A stretch of 64,000 bases of DNA from Lasiosphaeris hirsuta (GCA_030549175.1 JAUKUA010000005.1:3968001-4032000), one strand, 5' to 3'; positions 42,933-55,670 are shown, counted from the first letter of the stretch. Translations and numbers: made by a program. Notes: generated from the letters alone by a model not told the origin.

Positions 42933-45871
42933 CTTGTGCCTAGATATTGGAAGGTAGATTGAACTTTGAAGAGACGGTGATTGATGTGTTTGCTGGTCAT
43001 GGAGTAAAAGAAAAGTCTACTTCTTGGAGAACGCTTCTTCTTAAATACTTTTTCCTGTGGTTCAGTTGATTTGGTAATGCTGCACCTTCATCTTCCTCCA
43101 GCCTCGGCCATTAATGAAGACAAATTAGAACAGTTACAATGAATCGGCCTCAGAACATTCCCATCTACCGTCTAGGCTACATCATGACCATCGGAGTTCG
43201 TGATTTACGAAGCTCCGTACCTTATATTAGTTCGGCCAGAGAATCGGCCTGAACATATGGTACCAGAAAGCTCTCGGTTAGGTAGGTACCTACGAAAGAC
43301 GGATGCTTAGTGCCAAGCTACATATGTGTTGCTAGCGGACTATGGGGAAAACATGTAATCGGAACATTAAGCCGGTGTCTAATCCTAGTTAGTACTAGTA
43401 TTCTCCATCGTAGAGTCAAAGGTTCTCTACCTTATCTATATCAAGCTCTATATACTTACCTCGGTAGGGAGTAGCTTCGTTGTGCCTTGCAATATGCCTT
43501 GCAATATGCCGACTCTCTATTGTGATTAACCCATCCATGACACAAAGTGCATCAGGCTACCTGCCTCAGGTACCTTAAACATTAGGATCCCTAATTCATT
43601 TTAAGGTCCTAACAGAATCTTTAACAAAGGGGCGCTTAGAAATGAAGAACTATGTCGTCGCGTAGCATACCTACCTTACCTAGGTACCTCAGGTACTCTC
43701 CAGTCATATCAAAGTATTCTTGGCAGGGATAATCTTTGCCTATTTACTGACGTTATTGTTAATGGCGGGTGTGGAACGAGCCCCTCTTGAACATCGCCGT
43801 ACAGGAAACTGGACACTTTTATGTAGTTGGAATCTAATTTTCATCCTTCTTATATAGTAGAAATCTTTCAACTCAATGTCGATACTTTATTGAAAATCTT
43901 TGGTTCACCCGACCCCACAAGAAGAAGATTTGTCTGATCGGTTTACATAAAACTACCCAGGTCATTGGTCGGTTATAAAGCTTGGTCCTTGTGCACGTCA
44001 TAGAAATTCGTCTGCAGGCACCTTACATTGAGCATAAGGTAGGCACATGTAGCTTAAATACATCTATTCTAGGCAACAGAAATCCCAGGAAGTTGCCTTT
44101 TTCCGGCATAGAAGAGCGGAATGTCGCGCTAAAATGCGGAAAGGTAAGGAAGGTAGCTTACAATATGCGACAAGAAAGCGCGCCGCCGACCCAGTCAGCT
44201 TATCTCTGTGTGTAAGTATTCCACCTGAGAATTCACCATGTTGATCAATATACTCAAACTTTAGAAAATGTTGTCGATGACAACATGAGCTGACGAAATG
44301 GCAACAGAAGGAGGCAGGTTAGGGATTAGGGCCCGCTAGAACTACCAACCTACCCAGTACTTCCGGATGCCGTGGAAGGGAAGTGCAGCTAGTAATATCT
44401 GAACGGCTGAGTCGGATAGTGGCAAATCTCTCCCGCCCTTGGCCCCGCCCTTGATGCAGCATGATAATTTTGTCTCGAAGCGTAATATTGCTACGCAGGC
44501 CGTTCTTGGTCATCGCGTTGCCCCGCGATCAGGTGTATATTGCCGTCAGGCGGTGTAACCAGAGTCTGATGCAGAGGGTCTAGCTCCCCATGAATGCACC
44601 AGACACTATATATATAGCGCCACGTGAGAAAATGTATCGACGAGATGGACAATTTATTTCCAAGACAGACTCGGGGCAATTTTTATCCCTCATACGGTGG
44701 GTTATTAAGGTAGGCGGAGGCTCGGCTTCTCTGTCTCGGTGGCGTAAATCCGGTGGCTTTGCCTTCATTGATGATGCCGCATGACCGTTGCAACACGTTT
44801 TGGACTTGTATAATATCAGACTTGGGAATGCAGGCGAGCGACTTGGTGCCAACGTCCCTCACCAAGGCTGCGATAGGTTTGTGGCCTACTTGTGATGCTC
44901 ATCAGACCTCTGCCTCAGAAACACCATTTAGATGCTGACATTTCCTGGAGGTCTTGACATTTCAACACCTTGGCTCAAGCACTCCGATTTGCTAAGGCAC
45001 CTTACTAGGGGGGTTTAAAAGGATATTGGGCGGCTTGAAACAACCAAGGTCCATTTGTTTACTTGTCCTCGGTGAAACATCGAGGACCAAACACTTTAAA
45101 ACACGCCCTTGGTATCCTGTGAGATGATGGACCTGCAGCCAACTTCGATTAAATTATTGAGCTGATATACGATTACTCTAGTGGAATATCTTAGTTTCAT
45201 CTTAGGTTGGCCTGGAATCAATATTTGCCATCAAACTGGCTGTGCTGGCTGCCGTACCCGATTGGCGGCCAAGCAGACGGAGCGCTTCCACACTCCGGGT
45301 CTCCCTCCGTCGTCCATCCATACCTTATCCCTCAAGACCGCCGTTCCCCCCACACTTCCGGCCGGAGGGTAAGGTCAAAGATGCAGAATGCAGTAGCTAG
45401 AGGTGCTTTGACCTGGTGTGAGGGGTCCAGGCCTTACTTTAGCTCCCAACGAGGCGAAGGATGCGTGACAGTGACCAGGGCCGACCGCTGATAATAGAGC
45501 ACGCAATCGCACGTTCGCGCCCCATTCTATCCATGATAGGTCGCCACGATTTGGGACGTCGCTTCGCGCAGCTTAGATTTATCATCATCTGCTCGGTTCG
45601 AGACCGGTCTTAAATCGAATGCTAGCATTCACGGTGACTAGCGCATCGAAATATGACCCGGGTGCTCTCTTATCAAGACGCCACGCTTCTGTCACTACGC
45701 GATGTCGCCATGCCAATCTCCGAAGACGACACAGATATCGACTGAACACCAACGAAAATGACCTGAGCATGCGAGTGATAAGACGGCCCGGTACCCGCAA
45801 TGGGGAAGCGACAATGAGCTGCCAGTGCGCTTTCCCACCATTTTGAGGGACTTTGTGCACCAACTGCAAAC
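42933..45871. other. Long intergenic region, 2.9 kb, no supported gene
   Basis: Only short, mutually incompatible frames are present. Features seen: several TACC/TAGG tracts (about 43280-43300 and 43665-43700), a perfect 12-bp tandem duplication (cttgcaatatgc twice at about 43494-43518), and AT-richer DNA at 43750-43930. The 3' part is the presumed promoter of the MFS gene. No RNA gene was recognised. Confidence 0.5.
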
Positions 45872-48034
45872 ATGTCGCAACCTCAAGAGAAAGTTGTCGA
45901 GAATGGCTCCTCTTTGGGCGAGAAAAGGATCAGCACTCCCATAGTGGCGGACTCCTCGACCTCGGATGGCTCGGGCGTTACATACGTCGAGTCTAAGAGG
46001 ACATGGAAGTCGTTTTTCTGGTCGTGTAAGTCCCTCCAAGAAATTGAAGACGCGGAATTCGACACTAACCGAGCACAGCACTTGACGTCCCTCCGGCAGA
46101 GGCCCGCTTTCTCACAAAGCTTGACTTGACCCTTATCTCGGCATCGGCTTTGGGTGTCATGTGCCGCTACCTTGATCAAGTCAACATTACCAATGCGTTT
46201 AGTATGATAATTGAGAGAACTGATCTTTTGAGACTCGGTGCTGAGACAATTCCCAGACAGCGGCATGAAGGAGGACCTCTCGCTCTACGGAAACGAACTC
46301 AACTATGCAAACGCCGTATGGAGCGCTGCATATGTGATTGGGCAGATTCCTTCAAATCTGATTCTCACTCGGGTGGGTGATTTGCATCACTGATGCACCC
46401 GAGCCAATATTGACAAGAGTTCAGGTTAGCGCCCCTCTTTACATTGCCTTTCTCGAACTCTCCTGGACTGTTTTCACATTTGCAACTGCTGGTGTCAAAA
46501 ATGTCAACCAGCTTTATGTCTTCCGCTTCTTGTGAGTAGCCTTCATTCTCCGCGCCCCCCCCCCCCCCCCCTTCTTGATTGCTAACATGCCGATAGCGTC
46601 GGCTTGTTCGAGGCCGGTCACTTTCCTGGTGTCATGTACATCTGCTCAAGCTACTACAAGCCTCATGAGCTTGCTCGGCGTAACACGCTGATACAAGTCT
46701 TTACATCGGTTGGACCCTTGTTCTCGGGGTTCTTAATGGCGGCTGTATTTGCCGGGCTGGATGGTGTTCAGGGACTGCCGGGATGGCGGTGGATGTACAT
46801 GTAACGTTCCCCTGAATTGTGAACTAACAGTGGGACAAAACTGACATCCACAGCGTGTGCGGTTGCGTCTCCTTCCCTTGTGCTGTTTGGTCCGCATTTG
46901 CGATTCCCCAGCTACCCGGCCGTGCAAAGGCCAACTGGTTTGTCTTTGTCTCGCAGTTTGGAAAGATGAGGTCAGGAACTGACCTTTGCTAGGATCTTCA
47001 CCCAGGAAGAAGTTGAGCTGGCGCGCGCTCGGATGCCCACCGAGGTGAAACCTCTGACTGGACTTTTCAAGTGGAAGGACATCAAGCGCTGGCACGGAAC
47101 ATGGCATGTGTATTTGTGTAAGTGTCCCGATTGCTGCTGTCTGGTTGGGTTTGGATGCTAATATGGTGGAAAGTCCCCCTGCTTTTTGCCTTCATGTCTC
47201 AGTTCGGCCAGCCGACAAGTTCCAGTAAGTCGCGAGGAAGGGAATCTCCCGATGCTTGCATATTGACCTCAAGATAGTGATCTTTTGGGTCAAAAGCTAC
47301 AACGTCAAAGGGCAACCCCCTCGATTCACTGTCCCGCAGATCAACATTATTCCCCTCGGCGTACGTTACCCTTTGGCCGGGAGAGAAGAAAGTAAAGCTC
47401 ACTGCAGTCAGATCAACATAATTACCATCACTTGCACCCTCCTCAATTCGTGGATCTCGGACAGCTTGCCTCGCTCGGCCAGGTGGCCGGGCATCGTGTT
47501 TACAGCCGCCATGGCCATCATATTTCCCATCGCCCTGGCCGCTACGCCCGTCCACCCTCCAAATATTGCAACGCGATGGGCACTTTACTGTATGCAGCTG
47601 TTCAATGTTTTGTCTCGATCACGAATTCTGACGTTTCTTTAGACCTTGGCGCCCTCATGCTGACATCTGCCAGTATCACTTGGACCTTTGTGAACGAGGT
47701 CAACCGGCATGACCCTGAGAAGCGAGCATATGTCTCCGCCATGGTTTGTGCTGCCTCCCTTGCTGTGTTTATTAGGAGCTGATCATGCTTTTTTTTTTCT
47801 TCTTCTTTTTTTCAGATGAACGCTTTCGCCTACATCTTCACCGCCTGGGTTCCCATTTTCACTTTCCCAACCTACCTGCAACCCTTCATCGTGACTGGCA
47901 ATTACATTACCGCTGGGTTTGCTGGAGGCGCTGTCATAACCGCCCTGGCTATCCGCCATTTGCACCTGCGAGATGAGAAGGGCAAGCATGGTCAGCGTTC
48001 AACATCGCCCGAGGACAGCGAATCACTAAAGTAG
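45872..48034 (+). CDS. MFS permease, allantoate/pantothenate (Dal5/Fen2-like) type
   Basis: Twelve exons are proposed: 45872-46025, 46079-46201, 46257-46372, 46425-46531, 46597-46800, 46854-46937, 46993-47117, 47174-47224, 47278-47360, 47412-47589, 47643-47743 and 47816-48034. They total 1545 nt, 514 residues, all with GT...AG ends. The start of TM1 reads ARFLTKLDLTLISASALG and CRYLDQVNITNAF, the hallmark of the anion:cation symporter group of fungal MFS carriers. WSAAYVIGQIPSNL and VGLFEAGHFPGVMYICSSYY mark TM2 and the TM4 region. WVPIFTFPTY lies late. The plasma membrane is the expected site; the substrate is probably a carboxylic acid such as pantothenate or allantoate but cannot be fixed from sequence. 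The unusual GTTTGT donors at the ends of exons 6 and 11 are needed for the frame. Intron 4 carries a 16-base C tract. Confidence 0.85.
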
Positions 48035-48709
48035 GAACAATGCAGTAATTATTGAGTAATTATATCATAACAATGAAGAGAAGCTACCTACCCACCACCA
48101 GATCCCTATTCTCTGTGCTATATCGACTATCAAGCTATGAGGTGTGCGAATTACCCGGTTAGGGTCGCAGGCGCACGCACACCTTCGGCAGAGCAGAGCC
48201 CTGTCCAGAATGCTACACTGGTAGGCAAGCCATTTCTGACCTGACGCGCCTCTTTGCGCTCCGTGAGGAGACATCAACAACGCTGGACAGCGTTACTAAA
48301 GTCCGAGGAACCCGGATTGGTGCGGCTGGAAGGCGATGTGGTGGTGCAGTAGCCATGACCCGATGGTGCGGGCTAGAAGCGCACCACTAGAATACCCGTA
48401 CGGATAGTGGTTCATCAAAACAAGGTTCACCTTCCCATGATCGCCAGGTCCTCCCCGCAGTGCTGGGATGGAGTAATTGGGTATGGTCGCATTTCCCGCC
48501 CAGCCTAGGTCATCCACATTGGTGGAAGAATACGCCTGGACTACGAAGCCGGAACACCGCTTCCATAACACATGTGGAATAGGTATGCGAGCTGTTTTGA
48601 CAGGATGCTCTATGGTATAAAATCGGAGCCCTAGATCTCAAGCTGCGTATTCGAGCGCAAAGGCTGCATGCATTGCCGGTAGCCAATCCTGGAAGGTGAA
48701 AGCTTGACA
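48035..48709. other. Intergenic, presumed GH62 promoter
   Basis: This region contains the 3' flank of the MFS gene and the 5' flank of the arabinofuranosidase. A TATAAAA element at about 48613-48621 is well placed, near 90 bp before the ATG. No gene is supported. Confidence 0.5.
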
Positions 48710-49681
48710 ATGAAGTTCTCCCAGTTTCTCGCGCTGCTCGCTTCGGCGGCGTCATCGGCGGCGCAGACAGCGACGTGCAGTCTCCCGTCAACATACAGCT
48801 GGACCTCGTCGGGCCCCCTCGCAAGCCCCAAATCTGGCTGGGTTTCTCTCAAGGACTTTACCACGGCGCCGTACGACGGTCAACACCTCGTATATGCGAC
48901 GACGCACGACTCGGGGTCGAGCTGGGGATCGATGAACTTTGGACTGTTCAGTAACTGGTCCGACATGGCGACGGCGAGCCAGAACAAGATGAACTTTGCC
49001 ACAGTCGCGCCCTCGCTCTTTCACTTCACCCCTAAGAACGTCTGGGTACTCGCTTATCAGTGGGGCCCGACTGCTTTCTCATACCGGACCTCAGCCGACC
49101 CGACGAACGCGAACGGATGGTCAGCCGTGCAGACGCTCTTCTCAGGCACCATCTCGGGCTCAAGCACGGGGTGCATTGACCAGACGGTTATTGGCGACGC
49201 TACAAACATGTATCTCTTCTTCGCGGGCGACAACGGCAAGATCTACCGCGCGAGTATGCCTATCGGCAACTTTCCGGGCAGCTTTGGCACATCGTCAACG
49301 GTAGTCATGACCGACACAACCAACAACCTGTTCGAGGCAGTCCAAGTGTACACGCTGAAGGGACAGGACAAGTACCTGATGATCGTCGAGGCGGTGGGTT
49401 CAAGCGGGCGCTACTTCCGCTCCTTCACGGCCACTAGCCTGGGCGGAACCTGGACACCCCAAGCGGCAACCGAGAGCCAGTCCTTCGCGGGCAAGGCCAA
49501 CAGCGGCGCAACTTGGACCAACGATATCAGCCATGGCGAGTTGATACGTGTCACGGCCGACCAGACCATGACCATTGACCCGTGCAACCTGCAACTGCTA
49601 TATCAAGGACGTGCACCCGGATCCGGTGGCGATTACGGCAAGTTGCCATATCGACCTGGTTTGTTGACGTTGCAGCGGTAG
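48710..49681 (+). CDS. Secreted alpha-L-arabinofuranosidase, GH62
   Basis: One exon, 323 residues, starting at [17 protein letters not shown], a signal peptide cut near AAQT. The catalytic domain fills the rest, with no cellulose-binding module. The expected five-bladed propeller residues are visible: the Asp of WVSLKDFT (general base), the Asp of GCIDQTVIG (pKa modulator) and the Glu of NLFEAVQVY (general acid). The C-terminal [13 protein letters not shown] is typical of the family. GH62 enzymes remove single arabinose units from arabinoxylan in plant cell walls, which suggests a plant-associated or plant-litter lifestyle. No frameshift or stop is present. The TTG six bases upstream is not needed as a start. 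Confidence 0.95.
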   Translation: MKFSQFLALLASAASSAAQTATCSLPSTYSWTSSGPLASPKSGWVSLKDFTTAPYDGQHLVYATTHDSGSSWGSMNFGLFSNWSDMATASQNKMNFATVAPSLFHFTPKNVWVLAYQWGPTAFSYRTSADPTNANGWSAVQTLFSGTISGSSTGCIDQTVIGDATNMYLFFAGDNGKIYRASMPIGNFPGSFGTSSTVVMTDTTNNLFEAVQVYTLKGQDKYLMIVEAVGSSGRYFRSFTATSLGGTWTPQAATESQSFAGKANSGATWTNDISHGELIRVTADQTMTIDPCNLQLLYQGRAPGSGGDYGKLPYRPGLLTLQR

Positions 49682-50145
49682 TTAGGTTGGCATGCAAATA
49701 GAAGAAAATCAAACTTATCCGAGTCTGACTTCGATTCTATGGAGCTTGGATTCGAGAAAATGAGAGAATGAGGGGAGAAGGAGCGGTTATGGTATTGCAT
49801 GGACTTTAGCGTGATAGGTCATCAAGAACAAGGAAACGCCCTCACTTTCCAGTCTTCCCTCAACTCCGAGTGCTCTTCCCCAAAGTTGTCAGGTCTTATC
49901 GTAATGACTCCACTTCTAGTGCCCCGCTTAAACTCAAGTTTAACCGACCAGTGAGGGGATTTTGAACACTCAGCTCAATCTCACCTTGAGGACAGCACCT
50001 GCCTCGGAATGAGTGGACAAAATTCCACGGGTCACTACGCACCTGTTGATTTGGTGCTCGGAAGAACCCCAGATAATTGCATCAAACAACCCAACCAAAA
50101 CTGAGCCATCCATCCCAGGACCGAACTCGCAGCAAAACCACAACA
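49682..50145. other. Intergenic
   Basis: 3' flank of the GH62 gene and 5' flank of the hydrolase gene on the same strand. Nothing else recognised. Confidence 0.45.
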
Positions 50146-51096
50146 ATGCACTACGACGCCTTTACCGCCAACGACGGCACCCGCCTCGCGTTCCAAACCT
50201 CCCTCTCCCTCATCAACCCCTCATCGCCAAAGCCCCACCTCCCCTACACTCGGTGCATCCTCCTCCTCCACGGCTTCTCAGGCTCCTCGACCTACTTCAT
50301 CCGCAACACCCCGACCCTGTCCACCCACCACTGGGTTGTCGCCCCTGACCTGCGCGGGCATGGACGCTCCGGCCACTCCGCCGGAGGCTACCACGTCGCG
50401 CGTTTGGCCATGGACTTGCACGAGTTCCTAGAATACCTCCGTATTGCCACCGACACTCCGAATATCGAATTCATCCCTGTCGGCTGCTCCATCGGTGCCG
50501 CCGTCTTGTGGACCTACATCGAACTCTTCGGCGCCAGCACCCCCTTCACGGGCATGGTCTTTGTCGACCAGGCCCCCCTCCAGGATCGATCACCCTTCTT
50601 CGGATGGCACGAGGGTCGCGCACACACGGGGTGCTATGATGAGGCGACGATGATGAATGCCCAGAGTGCGTGGATTGAACAGCCCGCGGCGGCGGCGCGG
50701 GGACTCGTTGCCGAGTGTCTTGGCTATAGGTTTATGCCGAGAGAGGAGGACCCAGTTGGGGCCGAGCAGAGGAGTGTCGATGAGGAGTTTTTCGTCGAGA
50801 TCAGCGGGTTGTGTGACGGACAGTGGTTGGCGAGGTTGATTGCGGATCATACAAGATACGATCACAGGGAGGCGCTGGAGTTGATCACCGTGCCCATAGT
50901 GGTTATGCTGGGGAAGCAGAGTGGATGTTTTACGCGCGAGGGCATGTTGGAGACAGCGAGCAGGGTTAGAGGGGTGAAGGGGATGGAAGATAAGGTGGTC
51001 GTGTCCGAGTTCAAGGGCGGCCATTGGCTATTTTATGAGGAGGCGGATCGTTTCAATAGGGAGTTGCTGGAGTTTGTGGACTCCTTGGAGCCGTAA
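50146..51096 (+). CDS. Alpha/beta-hydrolase
   Basis: One exon, 316 residues. The start MHYDAFTANDGTRLAF has no signal peptide, so the protein is probably cytosolic. The oxyanion region is LLLHGFSGSS at 39-48, the strand-4 motif VAPDLRGHGRSG at 65-76, and the nucleophile elbow GCSIG at 113-117 (Ser115). The likely catalytic His is His293 in GGHWLF. The acid residue is expected near VMLGKQSGCF, where the strand-7 Asp is not obvious. The fold fits non-haem haloperoxidase-like or ester hydrolase members; the substrate is unknown. Leading codons before the ATG are open, but only this Met has family-like sequence after it. There is no damage. Confidence 0.85.
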   Translation: MHYDAFTANDGTRLAFQTSLSLINPSSPKPHLPYTRCILLLHGFSGSSTYFIRNTPTLSTHHWVVAPDLRGHGRSGHSAGGYHVARLAMDLHEFLEYLRIATDTPNIEFIPVGCSIGAAVLWTYIELFGASTPFTGMVFVDQAPLQDRSPFFGWHEGRAHTGCYDEATMMNAQSAWIEQPAAAARGLVAECLGYRFMPREEDPVGAEQRSVDEEFFVEISGLCDGQWLARLIADHTRYDHREALELITVPIVVMLGKQSGCFTREGMLETASRVRGVKGMEDKVVVSEFKGGHWLFYEEADRFNRELLEFVDSLEP

Positions 51097-52245
51097 TCGT
51101 TCGCTAGGTAGAGAACTGCGAAATAGAAGTAGCAAATTGACACTGTTCCTGACGCTCCCGAGCTAGCTTCCGATTGCCGCCACCCGATCGGCCCAGCGGG
51201 GCTCTATCGTTGCTCGGCGCCTGGGTTGGGAAACTGTCGACGAACTGGGGATTAAGTCGAGTCCCTTATTGCTGAAGGGCTCGCGGAGGCTCGCGGTGCC
51301 CTCTCCAAGATCGAATTCAGTCTCTTACTTAGAAGCAACCCGGCGCTTGACCAGGCTAAGGTAAGTAGTGATGGCCTCTCTCTTGGCTTTGATGCCTGCG
51401 CATCAAGCTGCTAACGTCTCCTCAGCTGTGCACACAACAGAAGCTATATCACCCGTACGGACTGGTCGGTGTATTGTTTGCTGACTTTTCGGTTATACCG
51501 TACTGTATGTTGTTGGCCTGACCATACAACTACTAGGGGCTACCAAATACCAACGTGACTCCAGTTTCCAGGCTGCATCTCCCTTATTTCGCTCGCGTCC
51601 TATTGTAGTGTGTCTTTTTGCTCTTCGGCAACGAAAGCGCCCAGGGCGGCGGAGAAACCGAAACCGACACGCGCCCCGTCCAATCGCGCCCGGCCTTCAG
51701 CAAAGCTCAATTGTTGGTTTTGGGGAAGCTGCGGTATTTTAGATTTGTGTGTCGAGTTAGATTCCCGTCCCGCAACCTGGAAGCTAGATATTGGGTAGTG
51801 GGGGGGGGGGGGGGGGAGGGGGCTCACTAACGCCGGACTCTAATTGACCCCTGGCTCTCCCGAGTTGCTCCCGAAAATTGCTCCCTTCAACCCCAGGCTA
51901 CGCCTCCGGCTTGTATTTTGCCACAACATGCAGCACCATATCGCGTCCGGGTTAAAGACGGCACATGATTGGTCGAGAGCAACAACGGACAGGCCGCGCC
52001 TAAATCTACAACCCGAGTTAATCTATGTGCAAGCAGTTTTGTATATTGCCCTGGAAGTTTATCAGCATTCGAGATGGGCGCTAGAAGGCTGATTGCATAC
52101 AAGAGGGGATTTGCAGATGGGGTGGGGGGCCATAATCATGAGAGGGTATAAGTTAGGAGCCAAGGCCCGGAACTCAGGTCCCTGTCTGCGTAACGCAAGC
52201 CACTACGACTGCCCTCAGTCTGAGCTCTGCATCGTTCAGGTCACA
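51097..52245. other. Intergenic with a possible gene relic and a G17 tract
   Basis: At 51235-51360 a plus-strand frame reads LIAEGLAEARGALSKIEFSL and is followed by a GTAAGT donor and, at about 51424, a CTCAG acceptor. It looks like a spliced gene fragment, but no start codon or family was found. A run of 17 G lies at 51800-51816. Bases 52000-52245 are the presumed promoter of the DUF1996 gene. Confidence 0.35.
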
Positions 52246-53629
52246 ATGGCACAGTGGAAGAATCTCTTCCTCGCCCTGGCGGGGCTCCTGAGCCAAGCAG
52301 GAACAGTCTCAAGCCAGGAGCCAGGCCCATTCGATCCCGCGACGGCAAACATCCCCCCCATGCTCCGATTCCAGTGCTCGCAGCTCGTCGTTGAGCGCCT
52401 GGACCCTCTCGTCAACCCGGGTTCGGTCCCGTCTCCCCATCTGCATCAAATCGTCGGTGGCAACTCCTTCAATGCCTCCATGGATCCCAAGACACACGAT
52501 CTCGTCGCCAAGTCGGGATGCACCTCGTGCACATTTTCCGAAGACTTCTCCAACTACTGGACCGCTGTGCTGTACTTCCGCGCGCGCAACGGCACTTACA
52601 AGCGTGTCCCGCAGGTCCCTAGCGAGGGGCTCAAGGGCATTGGCGGCATCACCGTATACTACATCCCTCCGCTGGGCCAGAACAAGACGACGGCTTTCAA
52701 GCCCGGGTTCCGCATGCTCGTCGGCGATGCCGCCCTCCGGGGTCCGGCGAGCAAGGGTAAGGTCGACCCTAAGGTGTGCCATCGGTGCATGCCAAAGACG
52801 GGAGATAATAATAATCTGAACTGCGCGCCGCCTGATGGTATCACGCTGCCGACTAAGTTCTGCGCTGGGGGTATTCGAAGCGTGATCACGTTTCCGACGT
52901 GCTGGGACGGGGTCAACTTGGATAGCGCGGACCACAAGAGCCACATGGCGTATCCTATCGAGGGCACGATTACGGACCACTATGACTACGATGGCGGGGT
53001 TTGTCCCAGTACTCACCCTGTCAGAGTCCCGCAGGTCATGTATGAGGTTGTCTGGGATGTAAGTCAACAGTCTGGTGGGATGTTGATAGCTGAGCGGGCT
53101 TTGCTGACAAGAGCTGTTTATAGACGACTCAATTCAACGACCCGGAACTCTGGCCCGAGGATAAGACGCAGCAGCCTTTCGTCTGGAGCACCGGCGATGA
53201 GTAGGTCTCCAATCCCGCCCAGATGCTGGCAATGATGCTAACTCTGCGATACAGACACGGGTATTCCCAACACGGCGATTATGTGTAGGTCCATCACAGT
53301 TTCCTGTTTCAACTGCAATGTGCTGAGACCCGTCTAGCTTCGGATGGAAGGACGACGCCCTCCAGCGCGCCATGGACAACCGATGCCTCGGCGATGTTTG
53401 CAAAAGTCTAGAAACGCAATCCCCCGAAAAGGCAGCCGAGTGTACATTGGGTAGGACCGTCACCGAGGATATCGATGCGTGTAAGTTATTTCTCTCACCC
53501 CCCCCCCCCCCCCCCTCTCTCCCCTCCCTCTTGGCGATTCGCCGGCTTCTTCTAGGCCGAGCTGGACTGATCATGTGAACTCTCACAGGGCTGACCGAGC
53601 TTCCCGGCATGGAAAATGCGAATAAGTGA
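52246..53629 (+). CDS. Secreted DUF1996 protein
   Basis: Five exons (52246-53058, 53124-53200, 53255-53284, 53338-53480, 53589-53629; 1104 nt) give 367 residues. The start MAQWKNLFLALAGLLSQAG is a signal peptide; an upstream in-frame Met at 52093 would mask it. DUF1996 blocks are clear: MLRFQCSQLVVERLDPLVNP, PSPHLHQIVGGNSFN, CTSCTFSEDFSNYWTAVLYF, FPTCWDGVNLDSADHKSHM and [20 protein letters not shown]. The many conserved His, Asp and Trp residues suggest a metal- or sugar-binding pocket, but the biochemical role of DUF1996 is not established. Many homologues carry WSC domains and are secreted or wall-bound; this one has none. Intron 4 holds an 18-base C tract. Confidence 0.9.
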
Positions 53630-54137
53630 AGGACCGCATCGATGTGTTCATAGGTTATCTTTAGATATCATCCATAGAGAGTTTGAGCATGTTCATACCT
53701 CCGCCACGTTTCAGATCTCATTGGGCAAACCCGCGAATTCTGCAGGGAGTTGCCCAAAATCTAGGACTCTGTACTGGTACTACGGTAGTTCCTTCACGGT
53801 AGATCTCCCAACAAGCAGAGTACCCAACTTTGGGAAAGTACAAGCCAAAAAACTGCAACACTCAGCCGTTCAAATCTCGCAGCCTGAGGTCGGTGAGCCC
53901 TGACTTCAGCCTTCTACTCTACCTCTCCAAGAAAACCGTGGGGGTAGGAATGGTGGGACGACTCGGATGCTGATAGTGAAAGCTCGATACTACTACTTCA
54001 AGATCGGAATCGAGGGATACATCCCGTCCAGGGCCGACGCTGCGCGTACAGGAATGAAACTTTGAGTTCATATTGTCTCGGCCTGTCGGCTATTGTTTTT
54101 CCCTTGTCGCTCAAATTCTCCCTTAATAATTCTCCCG
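53630..54137. other. Intergenic between convergent genes
   Basis: The DUF1996 gene and the minus-strand GTPase end toward each other across these 508 bp. No gene or repeat is supported. Confidence 0.5.
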
Positions 54138-54967
54138 TTATAAAATTACACAAAACCCCGCGTTCACCTTCTTCATTACCTCCTTTCCCGCCATGGTTTT
54201 CTTAACACCCTTCCACCTAGGATCACGCACCTCCTTTTGGAGCTGGAGCAGGCGGTGGCTGCCGCGAGGATAGCGCACAAAGTAGCTGAGCACATCAAAA
54301 TACACATCCGGGTCGCTCTCGTTGAGATCAAAAACCGTCACGCTCTTCCCCGCAAAGTTCATGTGACTTTCCCTCAGCTGTTTGCTCAAAGACTCGAACG
54401 CCGCGATCTTTTTAGGTTGAATGTTGTTCCACATAGTGGTGACGCAAACCATGCGTGGGTAAAACTCCTCGCCGCAAATTGCTTTGAAGATGTCAAAGTT
54501 GAACCTGCTTGTCCCCGTAAAACGCTTGTCGGTGATTCTGTGAAAGTATATAGCGCCGGTGACATTGGTATCCTGAGCCTTTAGCTGTGCTGCGATCTCC
54601 TGAAGAGTTCTGAGGTTCGCTGCCGCGGCTGCCACGTCCTCTAGGCCGGGTGTGTCTATGATTGCGAATTTTGTCCCGTTGTGCGTGACCTTGTAGACTT
54701 TGCAACGTAATGTACCTTGGGAAAGGCGGTCAGTAGTGACTCGGAGCGGCTGTCAAGGGGTGACGGCGGAATTGTCGCTAGATGAGGCAGGGAGGGGGGG
54801 GAGGGGGGGGGGAAGGGGTAGTTGGACGCACAGGAATTATTCCCATTCCCGATTTCGATGTCACTATCACTGAGACGGGCTACTCTCTGAACGAAAGAGG
54901 ACTTGCCTGACCCGGTGGGTCCGATGAGGAGAAGGGTCGCCTCTGGAGACGCTGTAGTCGCGGCCAT
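54138..54967 (-). CDS. AIG1/GIMAP-like GTPase with C-terminal CaaX box, pair 2
   Basis: Two exons (54967-54832 and 54715-54138, 714 nt) give 237 residues. An upstream in-frame Met at 54994 would add nine residues. The P-loop is GPTGSGKSSF near residues 16-25, G3 is AIIDTPGLED near residue 65, and CVTTMWNNI occupies the G4 position (Asn replaces Asp). The signature block VTGAIYFHRITDKRFTG is shared with the pair 3 minus-strand gene. After the GTPase core there is only a short basic tail, ending FCVIL, where CVIL is a CaaX box predicted to be geranylgeranylated. Intron 1 is phase 1 and splits a Cys codon; it contains C-rich tracts on the coding strand. The gene is divergent from the GTPase at 55671. 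A prenylated, membrane-bound GTPase is inferred. Confidence 0.85.
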
Positions 54968-55670
54968 TGTCAACTTCCAGGGGACAAGGATCAATGTTGT
55001 GCAGACTCGGGCCCGTCACGTCCCGTCCCCAAGAGGAATTTGAATGGGGAAATACGGACGCCACGCTCGAAGAAAGTCCAGGCTTATGTTGGTAATTTAC
55101 GATGAGCCATTGAGCAATCGGCGCGTGGAGAACATCAGAAGACGGGAGGGAGTGGTTTCGATTGTGGGATGGGGGCCGCCTTAGACTGTGACGTTGGTTG
55201 GGAGCTGGCAGCCCTCACTGGGTCGCGACGGCAGCTTGCAGACGTTACGCGGCGGAGGGAAGCAGCGGCCAGCAGCCAGCGCACCCAAAATTCTCCGACG
55301 TGTCGGCTCAACGTTGGAGAGTGTGGCCCAAAGGCGCCCAACAGATCACCTAGGGCAGGGTCGAGAAGAAGTGCGTGGTCGATGCCCAACACACCAACCG
55401 CACCGCCTTGAGCTTGAGGGAATGAATGTGCACTCGTCGCAATTCGAATTTCCAAAGCAGAGCAAAAACCAAGTTCGACCAGACAGGAACTCCGGACGCC
55501 GGGCTCCCAGTGTGCATCAATCCATTTTTCTCTTCATCAAAGAAAAGCCCGCGGCTCGGGCTTCGAGTCGGTTTCGTTGGACTCCCGATTCTCTCAAACA
55601 AAAAAAAAAAAAAAAAAAAAAAAGACTCCTTTTCCCCCGCATTGCATCATTGGTTGGTTGGTTGAGCGAG
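54968..55670. promoter_or_regulatory. Bidirectional promoter region of GTPase pair 2
   Basis: 703 bp between the two start codons. It contains TCCGACGTGTCGG at about 55294-55306, a near-palindrome with an ACGT core, and a TCACGTCC at about 55015. A run of 24 A at 55600-55623 lies about 50 bp before the plus-strand ATG. The GACGTG hexamer is shared with the other two pair promoters. Confidence 0.45.
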
